A stretch of DNA of 40,929 nucleotides from Rhodocyclaceae bacterium UBA2250 (GCA_002347285.1 DDXW01000001.1:1-40929); one strand, 5' to 3'. Positions 29,399 through 37,271 are shown, numbered from the stretch's first letter. Made by a program: numbers and translations. Notes: generated from the letters alone by a model not told the origin.

Positions 29399-30114
29399 GC
29401 GGCGGCGGCTTCCCAGCCGAGCGCGCGCAGCACGGCGGCGAACTGGTCGCCGACGGGGGCGCCGATGCGCAGCGGGCGGCCGTCGGCGGGATGGGGGAAA
29501 CCCAGCTCGGTGCAGGCGAGCAGCAGCCGGTCGCAGCCGAAGCGTCCCTGGAAGAAGCGGTTGTGGCGGCCCTTGCCGTGGGTGGCGTCGCCGATGATCG
29601 GATGGGCGATGTGCTTCATGTGGCGCCGCAACTGATGGCGCCGGCCGGTGCGCGGCTCGAGCCGCAGCAGCGCGTAGCGCGCGGTCGGATACTTGTCGAC
29701 CGCATGCGGCAGTTCGACGGTGGCGAGGCGCCGGTAGGCGGTCAGCGCGGCCTGCGGCGCGGCGGCGGATGCCGCATCCTCGTAGTCGTCGGCGACGTGG
29801 CGCAGCGGATGGTCGATCAGGCCGGCTGCCGGCGGCCAGCCGCGCACGACGGCGAGGTAGCTCTTGGCGACTGCGCCGCACTCGAACTGCCGGCCGAGCG
29901 CGGCGGCCGCGGCGGGGTCGAAGGCGAACAGCAGGACGCCGGAGGTGCCCTTGTCGAGCCGATGGACCGGATGCACGTGGCGGCCGAGCTGGTCGCGCAG
30001 CGCCTGCACGAGGATGCGCGTCTCGTGCCGGTCGAGGTTGCTGCGGTGGACCAGCCAGCCGGGCGGCTTGTCGATGGCGACGAGCTGCTCGTCGCGGTAC
30101 AGCACGGTGAGCAT
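29395..30114 (-). CDS. truC: TruC-like tRNA pseudouridine synthase (RluA family)
   Basis: A 239-residue single-domain pseudouridine synthase of the RluA group. The catalytic aspartate is in HRLDKGTSGVLLFA. LEPRTGRRHQLRRHMKHIAHPIIGDATHGKGRHNRFF (in two blocks) is the family's second signature, and the protein lacks an S4 domain. Length and the GDATHGKGRHNR motif fit TruC, which makes pseudouridine 65 in certain tRNAs. It is an outsider in the men operon: menB ends 22 bp upstream and menC overlaps its stop. The same enzyme without quinone links is the likeliest reading; co-expression is probably incidental. Confidence 0.85.
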   Translation of the reverse strand: MLTVLYRDEQLVAIDKPPGWLVHRSNLDRHETRILVQALRDQLGRHVHPVHRLDKGTSGVLLFAFDPAAAAALGRQFECGAVAKSYLAVVRGWPPAAGLIDHPLRHVADDYEDAASAAAPQAALTAYRRLATVELPHAVDKYPTARYALLRLEPRTGRRHQLRRHMKHIAHPIIGDATHGKGRHNRFFQGRFGCDRLLLACTELGFPHPADGRPLRIGAPVGDQFAAVLRALGWEAAAA

Positions 30115-30136
30115 GCCGTCCTCGCGGGTCCGGGGA

Positions 30137-30964
30137 TCAGGGCCGGCGGCGGTACTTCGAGAAGTCCGGCGGCCGCTTCTCGAGCCAGGCGTTCCTGCCT
30201 TCCTGGCCTTCGGCGGTCATGTAGAACAGGCCGGTGGCCTGGCCGGCGAGTTCCTGGATGCCCGCCAGCCCGTCGGTGTCGGCGTTGAAGCCGGCCTTGA
30301 TCATGCGCAGCGCGGTGGGCGAGAGCTTGAGCATCTCGCGGCACCAGGCCACGGTTTCCTCTTCCAGTTTGTCGAGCGGCACGACGGCATTGACCAGGCC
30401 CCAGTCCAGCGCGGTCCGGGCGTCGTACTGGCGGCACAGCAGCCAGATCTCCTTGGCGCGCTTCATGCCGATGGTGCGCGCCATGAGGCCGGCGCCGAGG
30501 CCGGCGTCGAAGCTGCCGACGCGCGGGCCGGTCTGGCCGAAGCGCGCGTTGTCGGCGGCGATGGTGAGGTCGCAGATGAGGTGCAGCACGTGGCCGCCGC
30601 CGATCGCGTAGCCGGCCACCATCGCCACCACGGGCTTGGGCAGGCGGCGGATCTGCATCTGCAGGTCGAGCACGTTGAGGTGCGGTGTGTCGGTCTTCGC
30701 GTCGTGGTAGCCCCCATCGTCGCCGCGCACCTTCTGGTCGCCGCCCGCGCAGAAGGCGTCCGGGCCGACGCCGGTGAAGATGATCACGCCGACATTGGAG
30801 TCGCGGTGCGCGCGGCCGAAGGCATCCATCAGCTCGACGATCGTCTCGGGGCGGAAGGCGTTGCGCCGCTCGGGGCGGTTGATCGAGATTTTGGCGATGC
30901 CGTCTCCAGATAGCTCGTAGCGGATGTCGGCGAAATCTGCGGCGGAAGTCCAGTGAGTGCTCAT
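30137..30964 (-). CDS. menB: MenB, 1,4-dihydroxy-2-naphthoyl-CoA synthase
   Basis: MenB closes the naphthoquinone ring from o-succinylbenzoyl-CoA. The 275-residue crotonase-fold protein has the MenB-specific segment CAGGDQKVRGDDGGYHD. The oxyanion-hole region is in VAGYAIGGGHVLHLICDLTIAADNARFGQTGPRVGSFDAG, and the C-terminus is GRNAWLEKRPPDFSKYRRRP with the typical KRxPDF. The start overlaps the menA stop by ATGA. It is one of the best-conserved men genes here and its identity is not in doubt. Confidence 0.95.
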   Translation of the reverse strand: MSTHWTSAADFADIRYELSGDGIAKISINRPERRNAFRPETIVELMDAFGRAHRDSNVGVIIFTGVGPDAFCAGGDQKVRGDDGGYHDAKTDTPHLNVLDLQMQIRRLPKPVVAMVAGYAIGGGHVLHLICDLTIAADNARFGQTGPRVGSFDAGLGAGLMARTIGMKRAKEIWLLCRQYDARTALDWGLVNAVVPLDKLEEETVAWCREMLKLSPTALRMIKAGFNADTDGLAGIQELAGQATGLFYMTAEGQEGRNAWLEKRPPDFSKYRRRP

Positions 30965-31872
30965 GGCGGAAGCAGGGAACCGAGGGCGAACAGGAAACCG
31001 AAGATCAGCTGCGCGCGCGCGGTGTCGGCGAGCACGCCGTTGAAGGCGACGCCCTCGGCCTGCCGGCAGCGGCGGATCACCGCGACGGTCGCGGGCAGGG
31101 CGGCGAGCGCCAGCCAGGCGGCGGGGCGCGGCGCGAACAAGGGCAGCAGGCCGAAGGGCAGCAGCAGCAGCGCGGCGTGCAGGCGCCGGCTGGCGGCCGG
31201 TCCGAGCACCGCGGCGAGCGTGCGGCGGCCGGCGGCATGATCGGCGGCGAGGTCGCGCAGGTTGTTGATCAGCAGCACGGCGGCGGCCGGCATGCCGACG
31301 GCGAGGCCGGCGAGCAGCGCGCGCGGCGTTGGCGCGCCGCTCTGCAGGTAATGGCTGCCGCCGACGGCGACGAGGCCGAAGAAGACCAGCACGAACAGTT
31401 CGCCGAACGGCGAGTGGGAGATCGGCCGCGGGCCGCCGGAATAGGCGTAGCCGGCGGCGAGCGAGGCGAGGCCGATGGCGACGATCGGCCAGCCGCCGAC
31501 GACGGCGAGGTGGATGCCGAGCGCGAAGGCGGCGCCGAAGGCGAGCTGCGCGGCGCGCCGCACGGCGGCGGCGCTGGCCCAGCCGGCGGCGGTGACGCGC
31601 AGCGGGCCGAGACGGTCGGCGCGGTCGTTGCCGCGCTCGTGGTCGGCGGCGTCGTTGTGGAGGTTGGTGCCGATCTGGATCAGCAGCGCGGCGAGCAGGG
31701 TGGCCAGCGCGGCCAGCCAGCGCGGCGCGGCGCCCTCGGCCCAGGCCAGTGCGATGCCGACCAGCACCGGCGAGGCGGCCAGCGGCAGCGTGCGCGGCCG
31801 GATGGCCGTCCACCAGACGCGCCAGCCGGCGGGGGGAGCATCAATGACGGCGTCGGGCAGCTCGGGCTTCAT
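30961..31872 (-). CDS. menA: MenA, 1,4-dihydroxy-2-naphthoate polyprenyltransferase
   Basis: MenA attaches the polyprenyl tail to DHNA in the inner membrane, giving demethylmenaquinone. The 303-residue protein has about eight to nine hydrophobic helices. WWTAIRPRTLPLAASPVLVGIALAW lies near the N-terminus. The first Asp-rich prenyl-diphosphate motif is in TNLHNDAADHERGNDRADRLGPLRVT, and the second in LLINNLRDLAADHAAGRRTLA. These fit MenA rather than UbiA. Start overlaps the ubiE stop and its own stop overlaps the menB start. Confidence 0.93.
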   Translation of the reverse strand: MKPELPDAVIDAPPAGWRVWWTAIRPRTLPLAASPVLVGIALAWAEGAAPRWLAALATLLAALLIQIGTNLHNDAADHERGNDRADRLGPLRVTAAGWASAAAVRRAAQLAFGAAFALGIHLAVVGGWPIVAIGLASLAAGYAYSGGPRPISHSPFGELFVLVFFGLVAVGGSHYLQSGAPTPRALLAGLAVGMPAAAVLLINNLRDLAADHAAGRRTLAAVLGPAASRRLHAALLLLPFGLLPLFAPRPAAWLALAALPATVAVIRRCRQAEGVAFNGVLADTARAQLIFGFLFALGSLLPP

Positions 31873-32699
31873 GCGGCCGATGATCGCTGTTTTTCGCCGA
31901 AATGCAAGCAGGCGATGCCGAAGGAGAGGTTCTCCCAGCGCACCTCGGCGAAGCCCGCGGCGGCGAGGTGCGCGGCGAATTCGCGCTGGTCGGGGAAGCG
32001 GCGGATCGATTCGACCAGGTACTGGTAGGCGATCGGCGCTTGGGCGACGGCGGCGCCGAGGCGCGGAATGACGAGCCAGGAATAGAGATCGTAGAACGGT
32101 GCGAGCCAGCGCTGCGGGCGCGAGAACTCGAGGCAGACGAAGCGGCCGCCGGGTTTGAGCACGCGGTGGATCTCGTCGAGCGCGGCGGCGAGTTTCGTGA
32201 CGTTGCGGATGCCGAACGAGATGGTCAGCAGGTCGATGCTGTCGCTCGCGAAGGGCAGCGCCTCGGCCTCGCCGGCAATCCAGCGGATCGGCGCCGCCCT
32301 GCCAGCCCCGACTATTGCATGCCCCCCCACCCCCAGCCCCGCCCTCGCGGGCGGGGAGACTTCTGGCGCCGCCTTGCCGGCGCCGAGTTTTTGTCGTCCC
32401 GCACGCATCATCTCGATGCCGGGGTCGCAGACGACGAGATGGCGGTCATCACGCAGCAGCAGGCGGGCGATGTCGCCGGTGCCGCCGGCGAGATCGACGA
32501 CCTGGCCGGCGACGTCGGCGCAGCGGCGGCGCAGGGTGCGCTTCCACAGCCGGTGGATGCCGAAGCTCATCAGGTCGTTCATGAGGTCGTAGCGCGGCGC
32601 AACGGCGGCGAAGACGCTGCGGATGCGCGCGCGCCGCTCGTCGCTCGCCACCTGCTGACGGCCGAAGCTCCGGTCGAGCGCGGGCGGCGGGTAGGACAT
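31869..32699 (-). CDS. ubiE: UbiE/MenG methyltransferase with repeat-derived insertion
   Basis: This SAM-dependent C-methyltransferase makes menaquinone from demethylmenaquinone (and can serve ubiquinone). The 276-residue protein has the SAM motif VVDLAGGTGDIARL (about 68-80) and SIDLLTISFGIRNVTKLAAALDEIHRVLKPGG, with FVCLEFSRPQ, YQYLVESIRRFPDQ and the C-terminal FGIACLHFGEK. Residues about 105-137 are an insertion absent from normal UbiE, where GRQKL should be followed closely by IRWIAGEAEALPF. The inserted DNA holds two dispersed-repeat copies and a palindrome, and stays in frame. Because it opens the men block, the menaquinone role (menG) is likely. Confidence 0.93.
   Translation of the reverse strand: MSYPPPALDRSFGRQQVASDERRARIRSVFAAVAPRYDLMNDLMSFGIHRLWKRTLRRRCADVAGQVVDLAGGTGDIARLLLRDDRHLVVCDPGIEMMRAGRQKLGAGKAAPEVSPPARAGLGVGGHAIVGAGRAAPIRWIAGEAEALPFASDSIDLLTISFGIRNVTKLAAALDEIHRVLKPGGRFVCLEFSRPQRWLAPFYDLYSWLVIPRLGAAVAQAPIAYQYLVESIRRFPDQREFAAHLAAAGFAEVRWENLSFGIACLHFGEKQRSSAA
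32293..32315 (-). repeat. Dispersed repeat, copy 8 (ubiE, downstream unit)
   Basis: About 19 of 23 positions match the reference unit on the minus strand. It is sense to ubiE and encodes VGAGRAAP. It is in direct orientation with copy 9, 75 bp away (start to start), with a palindrome between them. Confidence 0.7.
32337..32356. repeat. Palindromic core between two repeat copies in ubiE
   Basis: CCCCGCCC and GGGCGGGG around a TCGC loop form a perfect 8-bp stem. On the plus strand it is preceded by a run of C with CCACCCCCAG. The core lies between repeat copies 8 and 9 and is translated in frame within ubiE as part of PPARAGLGV. It looks REP-like. Confidence 0.75.
32368..32390 (-). repeat. Dispersed repeat, copy 9 (ubiE, upstream unit)
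   Basis: Three mismatches from the reference unit, on the minus strand. It is sense to ubiE and encodes KLGAGKAA, a third reading frame among the copies. It marks the left edge of the in-frame insertion. Confidence 0.8.
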
Positions 32700-32703
32700 G
32701 GAG

Positions 32704-33186
32704 TTACTTGAGCGCCGCTTCGGCCGCCGCGACGAGTTCTTCGCCCTTGATGCCGCCGAGCTTGACGACCACGACCCTGCCTTGGCGGTCGATCGCGACG
32801 GTGAAGGGCAGGCCCATCTTGGCGTTGCCCAGGGTACGCATCAGGTCGAGACCCTTGTCCTTGCCGAGCACCACGGGATAGTCCATCTCGTAGGCCTTGG
32901 CGAAGTCGCGCGCCGGCTCGGTCTTGTCCTCGATGCCGATGCCGACGACCTCGAGTCCCTTGCCCTGGTACTGCTTGCGCAGCTTGATGAGTTCGGGGAT
33001 CTCGGTGCGGCAGGGGCCGCACCAGCGCGCCCAAAAGTTGACGATCAGCGGCCTGCCCCGCCACTGGGCGAGCGCGACCGGTTGGTCGTCGAGGCCGGTC
33101 AGCGTGGCGGCGAACAGCGGTGCGGAGTCCTGCGCGCGGGCGAAGAGGCTGAAGAACGCCAGCAGCGCGCCTGCCAGCAGACGCAT
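32704..33186 (-). CDS. TlpA-type exported thioredoxin
   Basis: A 160-residue periplasmic thiol-disulfide protein. A signal peptide (about 1-18, ending ARA) is followed by a TlpA/ResA-type thioredoxin fold with WCGPC (Cys56, Cys59) and the cis-proline region in MGLPFTVAIDRQGRV. It may reduce cysteines for copper or heme insertion: NosL, the CuA site of N2O reductase and c-type cytochromes are all possible clients. It overlaps nosY (TGATG) and is four bases ahead of ubiE, so it bridges the nos and men gene runs. Confidence 0.88.
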   Translation of the reverse strand: MRLLAGALLAFFSLFARAQDSAPLFAATLTGLDDQPVALAQWRGRPLIVNFWARWCGPCRTEIPELIKLRKQYQGKGLEVVGIGIEDKTEPARDFAKAYEMDYPVVLGKDKGLDLMRTLGNAKMGLPFTVAIDRQGRVVVVKLGGIKGEELVAAAEAALK

Positions 33187-34013
33187 CAGGGCAGATCCCC
33201 GCGGCGGAACAGGAAGTAGCCGAGGCCGGCGGCGAGCAGGCCCAGCGCGGTCGGATAGGCGAGCGCGAAGATCTTGTAGCCGAAGGCGCCGAAGGTGTCG
33301 AGGATCACGTAGGCGGCCGGGCCGAGGACGATGAGCTGCGGGTCGAACAGCGCGAGCGCGGCGGTGCGGAACACCTGCAGCGGGTTGACCAGGGCGATGC
33401 CGATGGCGACCTCGGGCACGACGCGCTCCTGGATCATCAGGCCGAGGAGGATCAGGTCGAGGAACAGCAGCAGCAGCAGCCAGGTCATGAAGGCAGCCCC
33501 CTGCGCCATGTCGGTGGTTCGCGCGACGGAGGAGATGAGCATGCCGAGGCCGAGGAAGCAGGCGGCCATCGCCGCGAGCAGGGCAGTGTAGTAGCCGAAC
33601 ATGTACCAGGGAATCTCGATTTCCTTGATCATGGCGATCAGCACCGCGGCGAGCATGGCGAGGAAGACCGGCGCGAAGATGACGATGTAGCGGCCGAGGA
33701 TCTTGCCCCAGAACCAGGCGCCCAGGCTGACCGGCAGCGACAGCAGGTACTCGAACACGCCGGCCTCGCGGTCGCCGGCGACCGAGCGCACGGTGGTGAT
33801 CAGCACGAAGATCGGCAGGATCGCCATGGTGAGCTGGATGTAGGTGACCAGCAGGCGGGACAGGCCGATGAAGCCGAGTACGCGCGATTCGGTCAGGCCG
33901 AACAGGAACAGCAGCGCGACGATGCCGCCGAACACCAGCATGTAGATCATGAACCAGCGCGCGCGCAGGCTTTCGACGATATCGAGACGGGCGGTGAGCC
34001 AGAGTTGCTTCAT
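33186..34013 (-). CDS. nosY: NosY, ABC-2 permease of the copper-site maturation system
   Basis: NosY is the membrane part of the NosFY ABC transporter that, with NosD, is needed to build the CuZ site of N2O reductase. The 275-residue protein has six predicted helices. The NosY-type segment TTVRSVAGDREAGVFEYLLSLPVSLGAWFWGKILGRYIVI and the later VNPLQVFRTAALALFDPQLIVLGPAAY identify it. Its start overlaps the nosL stop by ATGA. Gene order nosF-nosL-nosY differs slightly from clusters where nosL is last. Confidence 0.93.
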   Translation of the reverse strand: MKQLWLTARLDIVESLRARWFMIYMLVFGGIVALLFLFGLTESRVLGFIGLSRLLVTYIQLTMAILPIFVLITTVRSVAGDREAGVFEYLLSLPVSLGAWFWGKILGRYIVIFAPVFLAMLAAVLIAMIKEIEIPWYMFGYYTALLAAMAACFLGLGMLISSVARTTDMAQGAAFMTWLLLLLFLDLILLGLMIQERVVPEVAIGIALVNPLQVFRTAALALFDPQLIVLGPAAYVILDTFGAFGYKIFALAYPTALGLLAAGLGYFLFRRGDLP

Positions 34014-34489
34014 GATTTTGGATTCCTGACTTTGGACACCACGTGCTCGCACATGGCGGGGAAATCGACCGACCCGGCGACGGGGTAGGGCACGGCGCCG
34101 AAGTTGTAGCCCATCGGCGAGAACTTGGCGGCGTACTGGGCTTTGCGCGCGTCGAGCCAGCGCACCTCGTTGCCGCGGCTGTTGGCGTCGGCGACCCAGA
34201 TGCGGGTGGCCGGATCGCGCACCCAGGGAAACTGCTGCGCCTTGTCGTTGATGCACAGGGCGATGCAACCCGGATCGTCGAACTTGAAGACGGTGTCCTT
34301 CGGGCCGCCGCGCATCTCGCCGGCGAAGCGCCGGTCCGAGATGACCATGTTGCAGACGATGCAGGTATCGCGATCCCACTTGATCGGCTTCATGCCCTCG
34401 GGCCAGCCCTCGTCCTTGCCGCAGGCGGACAGCGCGGCGGCCAGCGGCGTCAGCACGAAGCCGGCGGCGAGGAACTCGCGACGATTCAT
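34010..34489 (-). CDS. nosL: NosL, copper-binding lipoprotein
   Basis: NosL is an outer- or inner-membrane-anchored lipoprotein that delivers Cu(I) to N2O reductase maturation. The 159-residue protein has a signal peptide starting MNRREFL and a lipobox LSAC with lipidated Cys23. The copper motif CIVCNM lies at residues 43-48 (Cys43, Cys46, Met48). WPEGMKPIKWDRDTC and the later VRWLDARKAQYA and FSPMGYNFGAVPYP are typical of NosL. It directly abuts nosF and overlaps nosY. Confidence 0.94.
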   Translation of the reverse strand: MNRREFLAAGFVLTPLAAALSACGKDEGWPEGMKPIKWDRDTCIVCNMVISDRRFAGEMRGGPKDTVFKFDDPGCIALCINDKAQQFPWVRDPATRIWVADANSRGNEVRWLDARKAQYAAKFSPMGYNFGAVPYPVAGSVDFPAMCEHVVSKVRNPKS

Positions 34490-35347
34490 TTAACGCGATG
34501 CCTCGTTGAGCGACAGATCGCCGATCAGTGCCACGTAGCGCGAGAGCATGCCCATGAAGCGCAGGCGATCCGGGCCGGCGACTTCGCCCGTCCACACCAG
34601 TCCGCTTTCATCGGCGGTGAATTTCCAGCTAGCCAGCGTCTTGGCCAACGCGGCATCGGCGCGGCGCGACACGATGCGGCAGGCGAAGCGGCCGGACAGC
34701 GAGACGTCGTCGGCGACCTTGTCGTCGAGCACGACCTTGCCCATGTCCATTTCGATGACGCGATTCACCAGCGAAGCCACTTCATCGATGCGGTGGCTGG
34801 AGATGATCATCGTGGCGTCGTGCTGGCGTTCGGCAAGCAGGTCGAAGAAGATCTTGCGCGCTTCGGGGTCGAGGTTGGCCGCCGGCTCGTCCATGATCAG
34901 CAGCTTGGCGTCGCGTCCGAGCGCGATCGCGATCAGCAGCTTCTGCTTCATGCCGCCCGAGAGCTTGATGAAGGGCCGGGCGCGGATCTCGTCGACATTC
35001 AGGCCGAGGCGGTCGGCGATGGCGTCGATCTTCTTCGGGTCGGCGCGGGACAGCGAGGCGGAGAACTCGATCAGCTGGCCGACCGGCATCTTCAGCGGCG
35101 GCGGCAGCTGCGGCACGAAGCCGATGCTGCCGAGCACCGCGGTGCGCTCCTTGCGCGGCGAGCGGCCGTCGATGCTGACCTTGCCGTCATGGACGTATTC
35201 GCCGAGCAGGCAGCGGATCAGGGTGGTCTTGCCGGCGCCGTTGGAGCCGATCAGGGCGATGCGTTCGCCGAGCGCGATGTCGAGGTCGATGCCGTCGAGC
35301 ACGCGCGCGCGCCGGAACGACTTGGAGAGGTTTTCGCAGCGGATCAT
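34490..35347 (-). CDS. nosF: NosF, ABC ATPase of the copper-site maturation system
   Basis: NosF powers NosY. The 285-residue protein has Walker A GSNGAGKTT (about 34-42). Signature KLSGGMKQKLLIAIAL, Walker B LLIMDEPAANLDP and the switch histidine in IISSHRIDEV follow. A C-terminal extension of about 75 residues follows the nucleotide-binding domain, as in other NosF proteins. The frame extends upstream into nosH; the ATG at 35347 gives the normal MIRCENLSKSF start. It lies 59 bp after nosH with a GC-rich hairpin in the gap. Confidence 0.93.
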   Translation of the reverse strand: MIRCENLSKSFRRARVLDGIDLDIALGERIALIGSNGAGKTTLIRCLLGEYVHDGKVSIDGRSPRKERTAVLGSIGFVPQLPPPLKMPVGQLIEFSASLSRADPKKIDAIADRLGLNVDEIRARPFIKLSGGMKQKLLIAIALGRDAKLLIMDEPAANLDPEARKIFFDLLAERQHDATMIISSHRIDEVASLVNRVIEMDMGKVVLDDKVADDVSLSGRFACRIVSRRADAALAKTLASWKFTADESGLVWTGEVAGPDRLRFMGMLSRYVALIGDLSLNEASR

Positions 35348-35367
35348 GGGGGTGATTTTACCGTGAA

Positions 35368-35394
35368 GAGGGCCGGCCGCCGGGGGCGGCCCTC
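35368..35394 (-). repeat. GC-rich hairpin in the nosH-nosF gap
   Basis: Minus-strand GAGGGCCGCC can pair with the following GGCGGC...CCTC, with a four-base bulge and a short loop. There is no U-run. It could stabilise the upstream mRNA or reduce readthrough into nosF; neither can be decided from sequence. Confidence 0.45.
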
Positions 35395-35406
35395 CTGTTC
35401 GCAGGG

Positions 35407-36387
35407 TTACATCAGTTTGGACAAGCCCTTGACGTCGAACTTGAGCGAGCCGGTCGGACAGACGTCGACGCACAGGCCGCAGCGCGTGCAGTCGGGGCCG
35501 ATCGGTACCTCGGCATCGACCGCGCGGCCCTTGATGACCGTGTCGAGCACGTGCGGCACCAGGCAGACCTTGCGGCAATCGCCCTCGTGGAAGCAGCTTT
35601 CCAGGCGATACTTGACGCGCACCGGCGAAAAGATGCCGACGACGCCGTAGGTCAGGCCGATCGGGCAGGCGTAGCGGCACCAGGCGCGGCGCATGAAGAA
35701 CACCTCGAACACCAGCAGCGCCAGCACCCACAGCAGCGCCAGGCCCGGGCCGTAGATCAGGGCGCGCGAGACGATGCCGGTGGGCGAGATCGCCTCGTAC
35801 ACCGTGTAGCCGGTGGCGACCGCGAGCAAGGCGAAGATGACCCAGGAAACCGTCCGCCAGCGGCGGTCGATCGGCTGGTCGGTGATGAGCTTCTTCCTGA
35901 CGAGGAAGAGGTGGATCTTCTCGGCCCACTCGGCGAGCAGGTGGTAGGGGCAGACCCAGGAGCAGAAGGTGCGGCCGCCGAAGAGCACCCACAGCACCAG
36001 CACCGTGCCGGTGCCGATCAGCAGGTTGGTGATGATGTGCTTGTGGGCGAGCATCACCTGCAGCGCGGAGTTGAGGTCGATGAGGTGGAAGCCGGCGAAG
36101 CGCGATGCCGTCAGGGCGCCCTCGAGCAACTGGATGTCGAAGCCGAAGGAAACGACGAACAGCAGGTTCACGACGATCAGCGTCACCCAGCGGCGGTTGC
36201 GCCACTTGTGGTTGCGTTCGTTCGCCCGGTGCGCCTCCTTGGCGGCCGCGAGATCCGCCTTGTTGGTCATGCGCTTGAGTTCGTGGATCTTGATCGCCTG
36301 CTCGGTCTGGCGCTCGGGCTTTTGCGGCTCGCGGCCGAACATGACCAGGATCTGGTCGATGAATCGCTTGCGGAGGATCGAGTTCAT
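35407..36387 (-). CDS. nosH: NosH, NapH-like membrane iron-sulfur protein
   Basis: NosH is the membrane quinol-oxidising partner of NosG in clade-II-type N2O reduction, by analogy to NapH with NapG. The 326-residue protein has a basic cytoplasmic N-terminus and four to five helices. Two CxxxCP motifs (FCSWVCP, WCRYACP) are followed by cluster-binding cysteines near the C-terminus (CFHEGDCRKVC and CTRCGLCVDVCP). The ATG at 36387 is preferred: it overlaps the nosG stop and has GAGGGG eight bases upstream. A GTG three codons earlier is the alternative. Confidence 0.88.
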   Translation of the reverse strand: MNSILRKRFIDQILVMFGREPQKPERQTEQAIKIHELKRMTNKADLAAAKEAHRANERNHKWRNRRWVTLIVVNLLFVVSFGFDIQLLEGALTASRFAGFHLIDLNSALQVMLAHKHIITNLLIGTGTVLVLWVLFGGRTFCSWVCPYHLLAEWAEKIHLFLVRKKLITDQPIDRRWRTVSWVIFALLAVATGYTVYEAISPTGIVSRALIYGPGLALLWVLALLVFEVFFMRRAWCRYACPIGLTYGVVGIFSPVRVKYRLESCFHEGDCRKVCLVPHVLDTVIKGRAVDAEVPIGPDCTRCGLCVDVCPTGSLKFDVKGLSKLM

Positions 36388-37271
36388 GCGCGCCACCCCT
36401 CGCCAGGAATGATTTCGATGCTGGCCGGTTCGGTCGGGCAGATCATTTCGCAGACGCCGCAGCCGACGCAGGGTTCATGCACCACCGGGATGCCCTTCAG
36501 CTTGCCGTCCAGACCCGGACCGATCTTGACGGTGATCGCCCCCTTGATCGGGCAGACCTGCTCGCACAGATTGCAGATCTCGACGTCGTAGGGATGGTCG
36601 CTCACCTTGATCGGCTTCCAGCGGTCGACATCCATGTAGCGCAGTTCGCCGTCGAAGTTCGCGCCGCGCGCCTGGCCCTTGAAGCCCTTGCCCTGAATGG
36701 CGAGGCAGGATTCGGGACGCGTCACGCGCGCCACGCCGATGCGCTCGGCGAGGTTGAGCGTCGGCTCGGCATCCTTCTCCTTGGCGAGCAGGATGGGCTT
36801 GTTCGCCAGTTTCGCGCCCGGCCGCACGTCCATGCCTTCCGGCTTGTGGTAGGTCAGCGAGCCGGTCGGGCAGGCGAGGATGCACTGCACGGCGTCGCAG
36901 GAGAAATCGCAGGCCTGCGCGCGCGCGTCGATGTAGGGCGCGCCGACGCCGAAGCCGTCGACCAGGTCGGCGAGCTTGATCGCCTGCACCGGACAGACCT
37001 GCACGCACTGGCCGCACTTGATGCAGCTGGAGAGGAAATCCTTCTCGTCGAGCGCGCCGGGCGGCCGCAGCCGCTTCCTCTGCGCATAGGCGATCGGCAG
37101 ATAGCCGGACAGGGCCGCGCCGAACACGCCGCCGCCGAGCAGCAGGCTGCGCAGCACGCGGCGGCGCGCCTGCTGCCGGCGTTCCTTGGACAGGGGCGGC
37201 TTGGCGCCGGCTGCGGGCTTGGCGGTCGCCGCCCCGCCAGCGCCGGATTCTTGGGGAGTCTGGTCACTCAT
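36384..37271 (-). CDS. nosG: NosG, NapG-like polyferredoxin
   Basis: NosG is a periplasmic or membrane-attached ferredoxin with four [4Fe-4S] sites, thought to pass electrons from NosH to the cytochromes feeding N2O reductase. The 295-residue protein has an Ala/Pro-rich N-terminus. A basic stretch (RRQQARRRVLRSLLLGGG) before a hydrophobic segment suggests Tat export. Cluster motifs are CIKCGQCVQVCP (83-94), CDFSCDAVQCILACP (121-135), CNLCEQVCP and CVGCGVCEMICP. Residues about 8-15 (ESGAGGAA) come from a dispersed-repeat copy. It overlaps nosD and nosH by ATGA on both sides. Confidence 0.9.
   Translation of the reverse strand: MSDQTPQESGAGGAATAKPAAGAKPPLSKERRQQARRRVLRSLLLGGGVFGAALSGYLPIAYAQRKRLRPPGALDEKDFLSSCIKCGQCVQVCPVQAIKLADLVDGFGVGAPYIDARAQACDFSCDAVQCILACPTGSLTYHKPEGMDVRPGAKLANKPILLAKEKDAEPTLNLAERIGVARVTRPESCLAIQGKGFKGQARGANFDGELRYMDVDRWKPIKVSDHPYDVEICNLCEQVCPIKGAITVKIGPGLDGKLKGIPVVHEPCVGCGVCEMICPTEPASIEIIPGEGWRA
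37228..37250 (-). repeat. Dispersed repeat, copy 10 (in nosG N-terminus)
   Basis: Three mismatches from the reference unit, all in the first five bases; the 3' 18 bases are identical. Sense to nosG, it encodes ESGAGGAA in the N-terminal tail before the export signal. Confidence 0.8.
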
